Assembly (NCBI GenBank): GCA_015698045.1
Contig: BLAL01000261.1
Span: 744,001-808,000 of the forward strand
Origin: Rhizophagus clarus
Lineage: Eukaryota > Glomeromycota > Glomeromycetes > Glomerales > Glomeraceae
Length of the DNA: 64,000 bases
Direction: 5' to 3'
A program made the position numbers and the translations under genes. Shown here in pieces: positions 25,424 to 37,900 of the stretch; within the stretch, counting starts at the first letter, position 1, and each line of letters starts with the position of its first letter. The notes beneath the pieces are model-generated. The model saw nothing but the letters and a program-made list of their open reading frames with translations. It made no database searches and was not told where the DNA came from.

Positions 25424-26429
25424 CCTTATGTTTCAAAAAGCGCTTTTGAAAATTAAATGAGAAATCATCTTTGGAGAATTTATATAAAATAAAATGATAC
25501 CAGAATAGGGTACCAATAATGCGATCGTCATACCATATAGAACAGTTGACTTACACGAACGCTCAAATCCGGATGTGATTATATTCCTAACTTAAATAGG
25601 TTGATTGTCAGAATTGTCCTAACCGAATTAGGTTTGGACATAGTCAGGTTTTGAAAGCTGCATGCAATAAGAATATAATATCTACGGACAATCAAAATCA
25701 CGTGTTAACGGTCATTTTATTAGCTGCGGCAAGTATTAAATTTACATGTTTGGATAAAAAACAAACTTATAATATAATATAAAATAAACTATCAAACCAT
25801 ATAGAATATAGGTTGTTGTAAATTATACTTGCTCTACGTTATTCATTGATACCATTTTGTGTTCGTTAACTGCTTGTCGTTCAAGAGCTAAATCATAAAT
25901 AGGAAAAATTAATACTTTTGCTGATTACTATCATCATCTGGTACTGTGTTATATTCGATTACTATTGTTTAAACAACTATTGGCAACATTATCGGAACTA
26001 ATAAAGGTTTTGGGCGAATTATCTTCCATTCTTTTTCGGAACATGATGAAAATTCTGGTTTGATCTCACCGCATAACATGATTGACGACAAGCTTCTACA
26101 AAAATTAGATATTGAAATTGATTCTATTTGTACAATAAATGCTTACAATATCCGTTCTATATTTTTCTAATATTCAAATATGAAAACATTGGATTGATTT
26201 CTAATCGTTTGATTGATGTTAATTGAAAATTACAAAAATCAAGAGACGTTGTGACCATCTGCCACCCACTATAGGAAAGAAAGATTATTACTATATCGGG
26301 AAAAGTGACTATGAATTCATAATACTTCTCGCATTGTAGATGCATCATTAATATTAATACTGTTGATGGCATGTTGCTATGATAGAATGGTCTTAATATA
26401 ATTTTTTTATTAATTAATTCTATTCCTAA
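25424..26429. other. Intergenic with weak coding relics
   Basis: Upstream region of the kinase, followed on the minus strand by scattered readable pieces (near 26157-26372) that may be a decayed downstream part of the hypothetical gene at 26.4-27.0 kb. No frame stays open long enough to model. Confidence 0.3.
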
Positions 26430-27020
26430 TTATAGTTTAAGGACATTTATGAATAAAGATTCTCTACTTAATAATTGATTTGCATCCGAATACTGATTAA
26501 TAATAACCTTATTGTTTCTTGGTCCCTCCCCATTCTTTATGATAAAAGGATTTTCATCATAGTCTTCATGTATCTCTATATCCGACTCATCATGGTCATT
26601 TGACCTTGAAGAGCAATTCAGATTAGAAACAAAATTATACACATCATAGAGCAAATAAGTCCAAAGAATTATCTCGTTTTTATATGATAGAGGGGGAGAG
26701 GGTTGCGACAGTCGTGAAGAGGTGTAGTAATGGGAGAAGCTTCCCATCCGAACCTGATGGTTCATTTTCTGCACATCGTTCTGATAGATGTTGTTCTGGA
26801 GTTCGTCTCTTACCATCTCCAATAGTAGTTTCGATCTACAATCAAAAAGGTTTATTTTTATATATATAACAAATATAGGAAGGCCTTTAATCTTACTCTT
26901 AGTTAAAGATACATATAGACATTTGTTTTTTATTCCCTTCAGTTGATTGTTCGCGATTTTTGTAAGATCATTTCTGTCCTTGAATGTTATTACCAACACA
27001 TCTAATCTGTATTCCATCAC
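26430..27020 (-). CDS. Hypothetical protein fragment, probably decayed
   Basis: A 196-codon open frame on the minus strand. The first part (VLVITFKDRNDLTKIANNQL) and the acidic last part (DIEIHEDYDENPFIIKNGEG) look like genuine protein. The middle reads better in another frame after a possible intron ending in TTGTAG near 26837, where TTIGDGKRRTPEQHL appears before a stop. The open frame may therefore bridge an intron by chance, or the gene has a frameshift. The family is not recognised. Confidence 0.35.
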   Translation of the reverse strand: MMEYRLDVLVITFKDRNDLTKIANNQLKGIKNKCLYVSLTKSKIKGLPIFVIYIKINLFDCRSKLLLEMVRDELQNNIYQNDVQKMNHQVRMGSFSHYYTSSRLSQPSPPLSYKNEIILWTYLLYDVYNFVSNLNCSSRSNDHDESDIEIHEDYDENPFIIKNGEGPRNNKVIINQYSDANQLLSRESLFINVLKL

Positions 27021-27208
27021 AAGACAAAAATGTGCTGCTGTTAACCTTCATGTTTTCATATTTCGTAAAATTTTGACGTTTCATCTAGAAATTGTCAACT
27101 AGTCCCGTTTTCCTAGATTCAGTCTTGCAAAAATAAAGTTTATATATTAGTAAATATATATATATATAGAGAAAGTTATCCAGAACTGCAAATTAGTAAG
27201 TCACAAGC

Positions 27209-27330
27209 TGGCAACAGCGGAGGCGAAGTCCGTAACCATGCGAAGACGAAGTTCCATGGGTAGCTGTTGCCAACAGCGGAGACGAAGTCCATAACCATGC
27301 GAAGACGAAGTTCCATGGGTAGCTGTAGTA
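27209..27330. repeat. 59-bp tandem repeat, two copies plus a partial
   Basis: CAACAGCGG recurs at 27212 and 27271, and the intervening sequence with GAAGACGAAGTTCCATGGG is repeated almost exactly. A shorter GGAGACGAAGTATAG remnant follows. It is GC-richer than its surroundings and lies just downstream of the decayed gene at 27392-27951. The open frame across it (27176-27379, minus) is a by-product of the repeat. Confidence 0.8.
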
Positions 27331-27391
27331 TTGGAGACGAAGTATAGAAGCGAAAGTGGGTGGCTACTGAATGTGACAAACTAATCTACAG

Positions 27392-27951
27392 TTACATAGC
27401 TATGAAAGATATACCAACATTGAATTGAGCTTCAAGGTGTATTGCATTCTTCTTTTCTTCTTCTGTACCTTGTGCGTTTATCTCTCGTAATTGTGTGTTG
27501 AATCTTCTTGTTATGGTAGCCTTTTCCAAATCAACCTTGCAATTTTATAATACTTCAAGATATTTAACCGCATCCCATTCTTGACAAGGTGTGTTCAGGA
27601 AGTATTCGAAACCTTGTCCAGGCACTTTGATGTCAGATAACATGTTTTGTAGCGAGAAATGGCTATTCTTTTTACAAAAATACAAAAATTAGACTTACTA
27701 GACTGCTATGCTGTATTGCCACTTATATTAAAACGATGTGATATACTACTTATGGAAATATTAGATGTGATAATGTCATAACTCATATCATCTGACATTT
27801 GCTCATCTGACAAGATTGGATAGTGATCGGAGGCACTGACAGGTTTTGTGGAGCGGCTACCGTCCAATTTACCTGACGATCCAATCTTTTTTTCGGTTTT
27901 TTTTTTTGGAGCTTGATAAATCACACTAGTGGTTCTCAACACCACAATCAC
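27392..27951 (-). pseudogene. Decayed two-exon hypothetical gene
   Basis: On the minus strand a first exon (KLDGSRSTKPVSASDHYPIL, then DEQMSDDMSYDIITSN) meets TAG at 27708-27706. A possible donor GTAAGT follows, and a second exon starting near 27670 contains LSDIKVPGQGFEYFL and TEEEKKNAIHLEAQFN before a TAA at 27394-27392. A further TAA at 27547-27545 interrupts the second exon inside a helical stretch (YLEVL-stop-NCKVDLEKA), probably from a CAA codon. The family is not known to me; the second half looks like a small helical domain. Confidence 0.5.
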
Positions 27952-28062
27952 GTTTTTTATTGGTTAGTTTTGTGATAAATTAATGCCATAATGCTATAAT
28001 TTAAACATTGCAATATATAAAAAAGAACGGAAAAATACAGTAAGGAAAGACAATGAAAAAGA

Positions 28063-28609
28063 TCAAAAGAATAAAGAAAGAGAAAGATAAATAGATGAAA
28101 AATAAAAAGGGATGATATTAAATAGGAAAAATAGGAAGTAAACGGAACAAAAAAGATGAAGGATAGTGAAAGGAATGAAAAAATGAAACGAGAAATGAAA
28201 GAAATGAAAAGAGAAATGAAAGCAAAACAAAGAAATGAAGGAGGAAACGAAAAAATGAAGGGAGAAATGAAAGAGAAAATGAAATAAGTGAAAGAAATGA
28301 AAGAAACGAGGGAGAAGTGAAAGAAGCAAAAGAAACAACGAAAGGAATGAAGGGAAAGTAAGAGAAATAAAGGGAAAAAATGCAAAAAATGCCGGAACAT
28401 CCACCCAAAGAAAAAGAAAAAGAAAACAGTTTAATATCATTTTAAAGAAAATAAACAATAAGAAAAAGAAGCGAAAGAGGCTACTTGAATATTCACTGAG
28501 ATAGTAGTCATAGTACACGTCTAAAAAGAGACAAAAAGGTTAATAAAAGAACAAAAGAAAGAGTGAAAGAAATCAAAAAAAAAAAATAAAACTCACCTTG
28601 ACTTTCCAT
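28063..28609 (-). CDS. Small Phe/Ser/Leu-rich spliced ORF on a polypurine tract
   Basis: Good splice signals on the minus strand outline a gene: a donor GTAAGT (28690-28685) ends a leader exon, and a 28-nt exon (28624-28597) carries the start ATG at 28609 and ends in a GTGAGT donor. After a 76-nt intron (28596-28521) ending in TTTTTAG, a large exon (28520-28063) continues in frame. The product of 156 aa begins MESQDVYYDYYLSEY and then becomes extremely rich in Phe, Leu, Ser and His, which would form a string of hydrophobic segments. The plus strand of the large exon is almost pure purine with GAAATGAAA-type repeats, so the hydrophobic part could instead be translated simple repeat. Membrane location is a guess. 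Confidence 0.35.
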
Positions 28610-29593
28610 CGAAAACAGCCGCGCCTAAAAAAAAGAACGAGTAAGTTAATAAAGGTCAAAAAAAGGAGAATAAAAGCAAAAAAAACTTACGTGTTAAGAA
28701 ATCCCGAGGCTAAAAACCTAAATAAATAAACCGATCGGCGTGTAACATATAGACACGTGATGTTTTGTTCAACACGTGTAATTTTCGTTTTTAATTTTTA
28801 CAAATTTCGAAACTTTTTTTCTAACTTTTCTTTTTATTTATTTTTAATTATAATTTTACATTTTAATGAACAAATAACAATTTATTGTAATTTTTTCTAA
28901 TTTTTAAAACTGTATTAAAACTTTGATATTAAACGCTAATATACTCATAATTGTATGATCATATGAATTTACATCACCTACTATCTACAATAATATCATC
29001 CATTGAAGAAATCTGTGCATTGCGCAACTTCAATTTTTTATTTTAGATATAACATTGTGTAAAAGCATATTTTAGCGCAAATTGGATATATTTTTGCGCA
29101 AATTGCGTATAATTTTTTGTTGCGCATTGAGCAATAAGTATTCGACTTGAATATTATACACTGAGTCTCCGTCTCATCATAAAGAATACAAATCATAAAT
29201 AGTTATGTTTTTATTGGTGAATCAAAATTTTTAAAATTGTTTTATTTTTAAATCATTTTTAAAAGATTTTAATAAATTTTGCAACGAATGTATTATTAAT
29301 TAATGAATGAAATAAGATGAATATTCATATAAATACGTATTACACTTATATCAAGTTTATTTTTTTAATCGTGACAAATTGAAAAAAGTTTTCATTAATT
29401 ATACAAGTGCAAAATATAATTTATTTATTTTAAATATTTAATTCAATAAGCGAATAAATAGAATGGCTATGATATGACAATACTTTAACGTCTCTATTAG
29501 AAAATATAACTCTTAATTGCACGGTAGTGCGATAAATTGTCAAACATTGTATCTCAGCTCAAAAATAGCTGCTGACCTCAAGTTAGTTGACTT
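28610..29593. other. Intergenic region with TTGCGCAA motifs
   Basis: Contains the putative leader exon and first intron of the Phe-rich gene (28625-28745), then AT-rich spacer. GCGCAA/TTGCGC motifs cluster at 29015-29130 and could be ends of a small element, but no target duplication was found. Confidence 0.35.
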
Positions 29594-31093
29594 TTATTCA
29601 GTTAATTTTAGTTTATTCCAATCTTCAACAGTGAGTTTTTGTGAAAGATATTGTGAATAATCAAGCCGTTTACTGGTAAGCAAATTCTGCGATTTTTTCA
29701 GGGGTGTTGGATTTGTAGCTAATTCTGCTAAACGTGCTTTCCACTTATCTTCTCGTTCCTGACTAAATACTTTTTCATTTTCTAGCTTAATACGCTTCAG
29801 ATACCACTCCAGTAATTTATTAAGTTCATTTGAATAATCCACATTAAATTCGATTGATTTGTCCTTACCGAATTCATGAAGTTCACTTGATTTATTCTCA
29901 TTAAGAATACTTGGTTTATCCTCTTTATCCTCGTTATATTTACCTGATTTGTCTTCACTAAATTTACTTGATTCACCCTTGTTAAAAACAAATAAATTGC
30001 AAAATCGCTCAAACAATTCGTAGGCTGTTGGGCGATTGATAGGAACAGGATCCCAGCAACGCTTCATTAATTCAGCATATGGTTCGGGTGTATATTCTGG
30101 AATTTGTGGACGTAGACCATTGCAAATAGCCAAAGCCAATTCCACATCATATTCTCTGTCAGCAAAAGGTGGTTCTCCATTGATTACTTCAAACATTATC
30201 ATTCCAAGTCCATAAATATCTACTGCCTCAGTAAACTCGCCACCACACAAAACCTCTGGTGCGACAAATGGCAGGACACCATATGGTGTTTTATCTGTAA
30301 AACTTTGATCCGTATGACGACATTGACCAAAATCTGAAATTGCAGGTTCAATAATTTTATCAAAAAAAATTCCATTCAAGATGTTACCACTGTGGAAATC
30401 CTTGTGACAGTAGTTTATATCATGAATTAAACTCAGTCCTCCGCAGATATCTATAAGCACCCTGATAATTCCATCCCATGTTAGTTTATTGTGATTTTTT
30501 TTAATCATTTCTCTCAGATTACCACCGTTTTGGAATTTAGTAATAATGGCATATTCGTCATTTTGCGTATCATAAGTCACTCCATAAATACTAACAATAT
30601 TCGCAAAACCACCCAATTTTAAGCTCGTATTAACCTGAAATGTTTTTAAATTATATTGTATAAATATTTAATAACTACTATGTATAACAAAATTAATTTT
30701 ATTCACCTCATTCAAGAACTCTGTATTGATATGAGATAAATTCCGAAATTTTTTTATTGCCACTTCCTTATTATTTTCCCGTTGCCATTCAGATTTGTTG
30801 AAATCCCAAGCTCGTGTATATACCGAGATTGGACCATCTTTCCAAGTAGCTTTATAGATACTCCCAAAACCACCATGCGCAATAAATTCAATATTTTCGA
30901 AATTTGAGTATTCAATCCATTCAATTAATTCCGATACTTTAGTCGCATTGAGTTGTGAATTTTGAATCAGTTTGTCAAGATTTGAATCACCACTGGACCA
31001 ATTTGGAAAATTATCACAGAAATGTACTGAGTTGCACGGTTGACAGTAACGTCCATTATCTTTTTGACCACATTCTTGGCATTTTTCATCCAT
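29594..31093 (-). CDS. Two-exon TKL-like protein kinase (475 aa)
   Basis: Exon 1 is 31093-30707 and exon 2 30634-29594, with a 72-nt phase-0 intron. The start is chosen at ATG 31093 (MDEKCQEC) rather than the longer open frame because the paralogue at 25423 shares the CATAAGG context. Order: a small zinc-ribbon-like segment (CQEC and CQPC), NWSSGDSNLD, Gly-loop AHGGFGSIY, VAIKKF, then in exon 2 the catalytic loop HKDFHSGN (HRD Arg replaced by Lys), SDFG, APEVL, DIYGLG and the Arg of subdomain XI (NRPTAYEL). The tail is Glu/Lys/Ser/Asn-rich and ends in LTVEDWNKL. All catalytic residues are present, so an active Ser/Thr or Tyr kinase is likely. The substrate is unknown. Confidence 0.85.
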
Positions 31094-32719
31094 CCTTATG
31101 TCTAATGGGAGTTCGATATAAATTTGATTCACTACAAAATCTACAGTTTTTTTTAAACGTAGATATGCCTGTATTAATATTTGTTTTAACAATAACATAC
31201 ATTTCGTCATCATGCAGATTTTGTAGATTCTACGCAGAATAGTTGCACAAAAGCTATTCCAATTTCAAATTAAATCCGAAATAGAATAATTATCTCGAAA
31301 CGCTCCGTTTTTGAATTAGCGTGATCAGGTGATTTGTCGGTCAATTATCAAACGTAACGAAAATGACTTACTAAAATAAAAACCAATAAATAATCATAAA
31401 TTTACCTTATAAATTATAATGTATTAAGAAAAATAATAAATTTTAGAAAAATAAGGAACGGTAACCGTTGGTGCGTCCGAAGCGTGTAATATATGTAAAC
31501 AATTCAATACGTCACATTTGTTCCTAAAATTTCATTGGTCATGCACAGACAACACATGCATAATTTGTAGTGGAATGGAAGTATCCCACGCTTCGGTCAA
31601 TAAAATTTTCTCGTTAAAAGTAAAAATTCGTTTAAAAATAAATATTCCTCTCTAATATTTAATATTAATAATTTTAAATCTTACAAAGTATTAATTTATA
31701 ACAAGGATATATGATTCACTAAATTAATTTCTCTAGAAAGCAATCGTTTAAAAGGTTTTTTTAAAGTTAGAATAAATTTTAGCGTTAGTAAATGTAGTAA
31801 ATTTGCATTTTTTAGCAATAAAAACTTATATAAAAGAAATGTAAATAAAATAAAAAAAACTAATACCACTCATATCAAACAACTAGAAATAAACAACTAT
31901 AAATCGAAAGTAGGAACTTCAAACATATTTTTACTTTAAAAAAAAACTTAGAGTGCGTCCACGTGTTACTGTGGAATGTGGATCACTATATAAGCACTAT
32001 ATAAGGCAATGGCGCAGTATCTCACGCGATAGCAATTACACAACTTATAATCATAGTATCTAACCAAACTAGGTTGGATCATGTTCTGTGTTTTGACGAT
32101 TCAATTTATTAAAAAATTTTTTTTTTTTATTAAAAATTTTCGTTTCCATCATAAAAGAATACAAGTCATGGATGCTTACATTGTTATTGACGATTCAATA
32201 TCAAACTTCAAACTTCTAAGAATAAACCTAATTATTCATTCTTAAATCGAAAAATTTTTATATAGTATAATAATATGGGATCAAATATCTTAGTCTCAAA
32301 GGTGAATTTCTTTCTTATTTCTTAAAATTTATATAAATTATAGAATTCTTTTTATAGTAATTTATTTGTTACGTAAAAATTCTACTAGTATCATCAAGCT
32401 TGTTTTCTAAATTTACGATCGAGTTTTTTTTATAACCGCATTTTCATAATCGATATCGGAATCATCGGACATTTCATTACAATAGAAACTCTCAAAATTA
32501 TTATATGGATCTATCCAGATACTACATAGATTACATAGATCGAAAATAAATCAACGGGAAGGCAATTTCTAAAACGGGTAATGTACCAATTTTAAAAATA
32601 AATCATCACGTGTCACGTTTAGACACAGCCACTGCACAGCCATTATATTTATTTGCGCCTCTTTTAATAAAAATTTCTTAAGTACTTCTTTTATTTCGTA
32701 AATCTTGATTCATTTCTCA
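31094..32719. other. Intergenic, divergent promoters of kinase and phosphate transporter
   Basis: AT-rich spacer between divergent genes. An imperfect inverted repeat pairs CCGAAGCGTG near 31479 with its inverse near 31589. A CACGTG/CACGTT cluster near 32607 is listed separately. No supported coding frame. Confidence 0.4.
32607..32620 (+). promoter_or_regulatory. Candidate PHO4-type sites CACGTG and CACGTTT
   Basis: CACGTG (32607-32612) and CACGTTT (32614-32620) lie side by side about 100 bp before the transporter start codon. Both are forms of the yeast Pho4 binding site in phosphate-starvation genes such as PHO5 and PHO84. The spacing and position suit an upstream activating site. Binding here is inference, and CACGTG also occurs elsewhere in the window. 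Confidence 0.4.
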
Positions 32720-34506
32720 ATGTCTACATCAAATACAAAATCTCCTTCGAGAGAAGATTTAGATGATACACGTAGAATAGCATTAGAAGAAATTGATAAT
32801 GCTAAATTTGGATGGTTTCATGTTCGCACATGTTTGGTCGCCGGTATAGGATTTTTTACAGATGCATATGATTTATTTTCAATTAATTTGGTTTCGGCAA
32901 TATTAGGGTATACTTATTTCAGTAGTATAAATGCAAATGAGGTACCGGCAGATATTGATTCTGGTTTAAAAACCTCTGCTGCGATTGGTACTATGTTTGG
33001 TCAATTGATATTCGGTTGGATGGCCGATAGTTTTGGTCGAAAGAAAGTTTGTATTTTTTTTAAAGTTGAAATACATCATTCTTTCATTTTTATAAATTTA
33101 TTCTTGCAAAAATTTAGATGTATGGAATTGAACTTATGATAATTATTATTACAACAATTGGTTCTGCATTATCACCAAAAAATTTATCAGTTAATTTGTA
33201 CACCATCATTATTATATGGCGTTTAATACTCGGTCTTGGTATTGGTGGTGATTATCCCCTATCCGCAAGTAAATATTTTCGTCTTTTTTTTATAAAGTAT
33301 AAATAAATTTTTATTAATAACAATTATCATTTAGTTATAACAAGTGAATTTGCGAGTAAAAAAAGACGTGGAGCAATGATGGCGAGCGTTTTTGCAATGC
33401 AAGGATTTGGAATTTTAGCTGCTGGAGTTGTATCTCTTGTTACTTTAATGGCTTTTCGATCGTTAATTTTATCAAATACACAAAATCTTGATTACGTTTG
33501 GCGTATCATTATCGGTGTCGGCATTATTCCCGCTATAATCGCACTTTATTTTCGTTTAACAATTCCTGAAACTCCAAGATATACTATAGATGTTCAAGGA
33601 AATGTTGATAAAGCTGCTCATAATATAAAATTAGCATTAGAACAGGGTAAATATATTAAAAAAGATGAAATTGATTCAGAATATAGAATTGTAATACAAA
33701 AAGCTACTTGGAAAGATTTTATACATCATTTTGGACAATGGGAAAATGGAAAAATTTTACTTGGAACTTCCGTTACTTGGTTCGCTCATGATGTCGCTTA
33801 TTATGGTGTCGGTTTAAATAATGCTATAATATTAGAAGCTATAGGTTTTTCAAAAACTCAAGATGCTTATCAATCTTTATATAATATTTCTGTTGGAAAT
33901 ATTGTTATAACTCTTATGGGTACAATACCAGGTTATTGGGTTACGGTATTTTTAGTAGATTCTTTAGGTAGAAAATACATTCAATTACAAGGTTTCGCTA
34001 TACTTACAATATTATTTATAATTATGGGTTTTGGTTATAAAGAAATTATTTCAAAATCAATTCCTTTATTTATAGTCCTTTATTCTTTATCCCAATTTTT
34101 TCAAAATTTTGGTCCAAATGCTACTACTTTTATTGTACCAGGTGAAGTTTTTCCTACAAGGTATCGTTCAACTGGTCATGGAATTTCTGCTGCTACTGGT
34201 AAATTAGGTGCTATAATGTCTCAATTCGTATTTTTACAATTAAAAGATATTGGAGGAAAAAATCAATCTGTTAACCATTTATTTAAATTTTTTGGTTTAT
34301 TCACTTTTATTGGATTTTTATTTACTTTATTAATACCTGAAACAAAAGGTTTTTCTTTAGAAGAATTATCCAATGAAAATCAAAAAATTCCTATTAAATC
34401 AAAAGGTGATGATAATAATTCAAAAGATATTATTATAAGTAGTATTAGAAAATCTAGAGCATGGTATGAGGATGATGATGATGATTTTAGTGATGATACT
34501 TCATAA
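32720..34506 (+). CDS. PHO84-type inorganic phosphate:H+ symporter (549 aa)
   Basis: Three exons: 32720-33046, 33118-33268 and 33335-34506 (introns 71 and 66 nt). The product belongs to the major facilitator superfamily and should import phosphate with protons across the plasma membrane. Signatures: FFTDAYDLF in helix 1 (residues 45-53), loop motif GRKK at the end of exon 1, GGDYPLSAIITSEFA spanning the second intron, the PETPRYT pattern, SLGRK in the second half and PETKG near the end. Twelve hydrophobic segments fit the family, and the length is usual. The protein ends in an acidic tail (EDDDDDFSDDTS). The start ATG is at 32720; the open frame extends slightly upstream without another ATG. 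In mycorrhizal fungi such carriers take up soil phosphate or recover it at the symbiotic interface; which paralogue this is cannot be told. Confidence 0.95.
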
Positions 34507-34949
34507 TCGATTATAATAGATTTTTATTATTTACACTGTAACTTTAGAAAAAAAAATTTATTTTATTTTATTTTATTTTTTTTTTTTTTCGACCAAATTT
34601 TTCTCAGAAAATGTACAAAAAATTGAACAAACTCTAAAATTGGATGTATAAATGTGTGAACCGTTTGTGTAACGATAAATCAAATATAAAAAAAAAATTT
34701 TTTTTTTCCGAGTAATTTTCCCTGATGTAAATTATTTGTAAACAAAAAAAAAAAAAATAAAAAAAAATAAAAACCAAAATAATTTTATAATTTATTATTA
34801 CAATTATTTTTTTTTTTTTTTTAAGGGAAATAAAAAAATTGTATCCATTTAAAGTTTTCGTTTTCGGTCGACTTATCCTAAAGTCAAGACCCTTATTTAA
34901 TAAATTTATTTATGATCAAAGAAATTTTACCAATACATCATCATTACTC
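34507..34949. other. Spacer between transporter and tRNase Z
   Basis: Transporter 3' UTR with A/T homopolymers and no distinct terminator, then a T-rich stretch before the tRNase Z frame. The tRNase Z frame stays open upstream of the ATG back to about 34821 and would encode a basic, hydrophobic segment (FKVFVFGRLILKS), but it lacks an ATG. Confidence 0.4.
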
Positions 34950-37900
34950 ATGAAATCTTATATTCAAATACTTGGTAGTGGAACTTTTGATGTTTATCCT
35001 TCAGTATTAGTTCATTATGATAATCAAAAAGATTGTAGAAGATATTTATTTAATTGTGGTGAAGGAACGCAAAGAATTTGTTTACAAAACAAATTAAAAC
35101 TCGTAAAGACGAAAAACATTTTTCTCACCAGAGTGAATTGGGAATGTGTTGGAGGTCTTCCTGGTATTTAAAATAAAAAAATTTTTATTTTGTTTGTAGT
35201 TATTAAAATATTTATATATTTTTTTTCATTCGAAAAAAAAATTAATCATCTTTTAAAAATTAATTAGGAATGCTTCTTACATTGGCTGATACTGGAACAA
35301 AAGAAATAAAAATTTTTGGTGGTGAAAATTTAACTCATTTCCTTACGGCTGCTAGAGGTTTCGTTGCGAGGTATTTACAAAAAAGAATTAGTATTTTATT
35401 TTTTTTTTTCGGCTTAATGATATATATTAATTTTTTTATCGTTTGGTTAGATCGGCCATGTCAGTAGAAACACATGAATTTCAAGAAGATGGAATGGAAT
35501 TTAAAGATGAAAATTTAAGAATTCTTCCAGTATTTCTTTATCCAGAATGGCGAAAAAATGTTGAATCTTCATCATCCTCAACGCAAGATCTTGAAACTGG
35601 TACAAAACGTACAAGAGATTCCAATTTAGATGAAATTAATAGTAATTCTACGTTAAAATACAAAAAGGAAATTCTATCATTGATGTTTAACCAAGGTCAA
35701 TTGCTTAATGATCCTAAATCATCAAATAAGAAAAGATCTAAATATTACGAAGATAACGACGCGGCAATGAATATTCCTGATGAACCTCAGGATGATCAAA
35801 TGACACAAATGCCGAGAAATTCAAGTAGTAGAAATTCTTCACCAAATCGTGGGGATATTAAAGATTTATTGCGTGAACGAAGAAAAGAAATGTATCCAAA
35901 GAGATTACCAAAATCTCAACCTTCTTTTGCATCTGTAGCTTATATTTGTAAAGGACCTGATTACAAAGGGAAATTTGATCCAGTTGCCGCAAAAGTTTTA
36001 GGGTTGGAACCTGGGCCACAATATGGTAGGATATTTAATTGAATTAAACTTAATTTATTATTTTCGCTAATCTATTTGATTTTATACAGCCGAATTAGTG
36101 CGAGGAAATTCTGTTACTGCTCCAAACGGTACTGTCGTTCATCCGTATCAAGTTATTGGTCCATCACGTCCTGGACTGGTAATAATCAAATTAATATTGT
36201 TAAGATAATAAGATTATAGAGATTAATTAAATTATAAATTATTTAGGTTTTTATTATTCTGGATGTTCCTTCTACTTCATATATTCCTTCAGTGTGTGAG
36301 TCACCTGAATTTGTTACATATCAGACAAATAATAAGGGTACACAACCTCGAGCTATTATTCACATGGTTGGGAATGGTGTATTAGAAGATAAAAGATATC
36401 AAGAATGGATGAAAAAATTCGGTTCAGAAACTGAGGTATTTGTAATATAATAATATAATACTAATGTAAAATCATATTAAATTTCCTTTATTTAACATAT
36501 AGCATATCATTGCAAATGAGAAATATTGTCCTCAACGGATAATTTTTTATAATTCGGCTCTTAATCAATTAAAATTGTCTAAAATTGATGAAAAACATTT
36601 TCGCATTCCATTTTATTCCAATGAACCGATCAAACAATTGAATTCATGTTTGTATTTTATTCTCTTAATTTTAATACTTTAGAATCTTAAGTCTAATATT
36701 TACTTAAATTTAGTGGATAACATTCCTAAGAAGACATCATTCGCTGTTCCAATGATGACATATCAAACCGAACCAAGTTTTAAGCTTGATACGTCACAGC
36801 TGGGACCTGTATTCGATCATAATATAGAGTCTGCTAAACTATTAGAATCATTAGGTGATTATCTAAACATTGCGGAAGAAGTTAAGCAAGATGTTGCGAG
36901 ATCTCATTCAGAAGCAAAAAATATTCCCGGTAAAGACGTTATAATCACGACACTTGGAACAGGATCAACTTTCCCTTCGAAATATCGAAATGGTAAGTTC
37001 TTTATTCATATTTACATTAAAAGCATTTCTTATTCATCTCACGAATTTTTTTATTGCTAGTGAGTGCAACTTTGATTACAATTCCAAATAATGGATTTAT
37101 TCTTCTCGATGTTGGTGAAGGAACGCTTGGTTCAATGTCGAGACATTTTGGACTATATGATCAACCTCATGGTGATGATCAGATAAGTTTAGAGAGTTGC
37201 ATAAGAGGTCTGAAATGTATTTTTATATCGCATATGCACGCTGATCACCATCTTGGCATAATTCGCGTTTTGAAGAAATGGAATGAGGTAAACGGTTGAA
37301 TTTTTTTCTTTTTTTTTTTAAAAAAAAAAAATTTAATTTTATTTCAAATTTTTTTTTTTTTATTTTTTTACTTAAAACATTTTTGCAAGATAATAGATAC
37401 ATAAGGACGTGGAAGATGCAACAATTTCTGTATTTGGACCTTCAAGATTACGTAAATGGCTTGATGAATATAGTGATGTTGAAGATATTGGATTTTCTAA
37501 AATTAAATTTATAGATAATAAAGATCTTTTATTTTGGAAACAACAAAAAGAGAATAATACTGGTTTAGATAGGTAAGCCTACTTATCAAAAGGATTGAAA
37601 GGAATTTAAAGGATTCATAAAAATAATTAAATTAATTTGCGCGATTTCTAATATAATGCGAATATAGTCTACAATATTTGAAGAACTCGATGGGAATTAG
37701 TAAAGTTGAGACCGTGGCTGTAATTCATTGTCCTAATTCTTTTGGTATAAGCATAGAACATTCTGACGGTTGGAAAATTGTGTAAGTTTTTATATTTTTT
37801 TTTTATTTTTTTAAGAAAAAAAAATGGTTCATTGTAATTAGGTAAATTCCAATAATCTTTACAAATTTTTTTACTTCAATTTAGTTATTCTGGTGACACT

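Noticed and set aside
27176..27379. Minus-strand frame of 67 codons
   Set aside because: It is the translation of a 59-bp tandem repeat, not an independent gene.
28118..28408. Overlapping Phe-rich frames in the other two minus-strand frames (27957-28400 and 28118-28408)
   Set aside because: All three frames of a pyrimidine-only tract stay open; only the frame joined to the spliced start ATG was kept.
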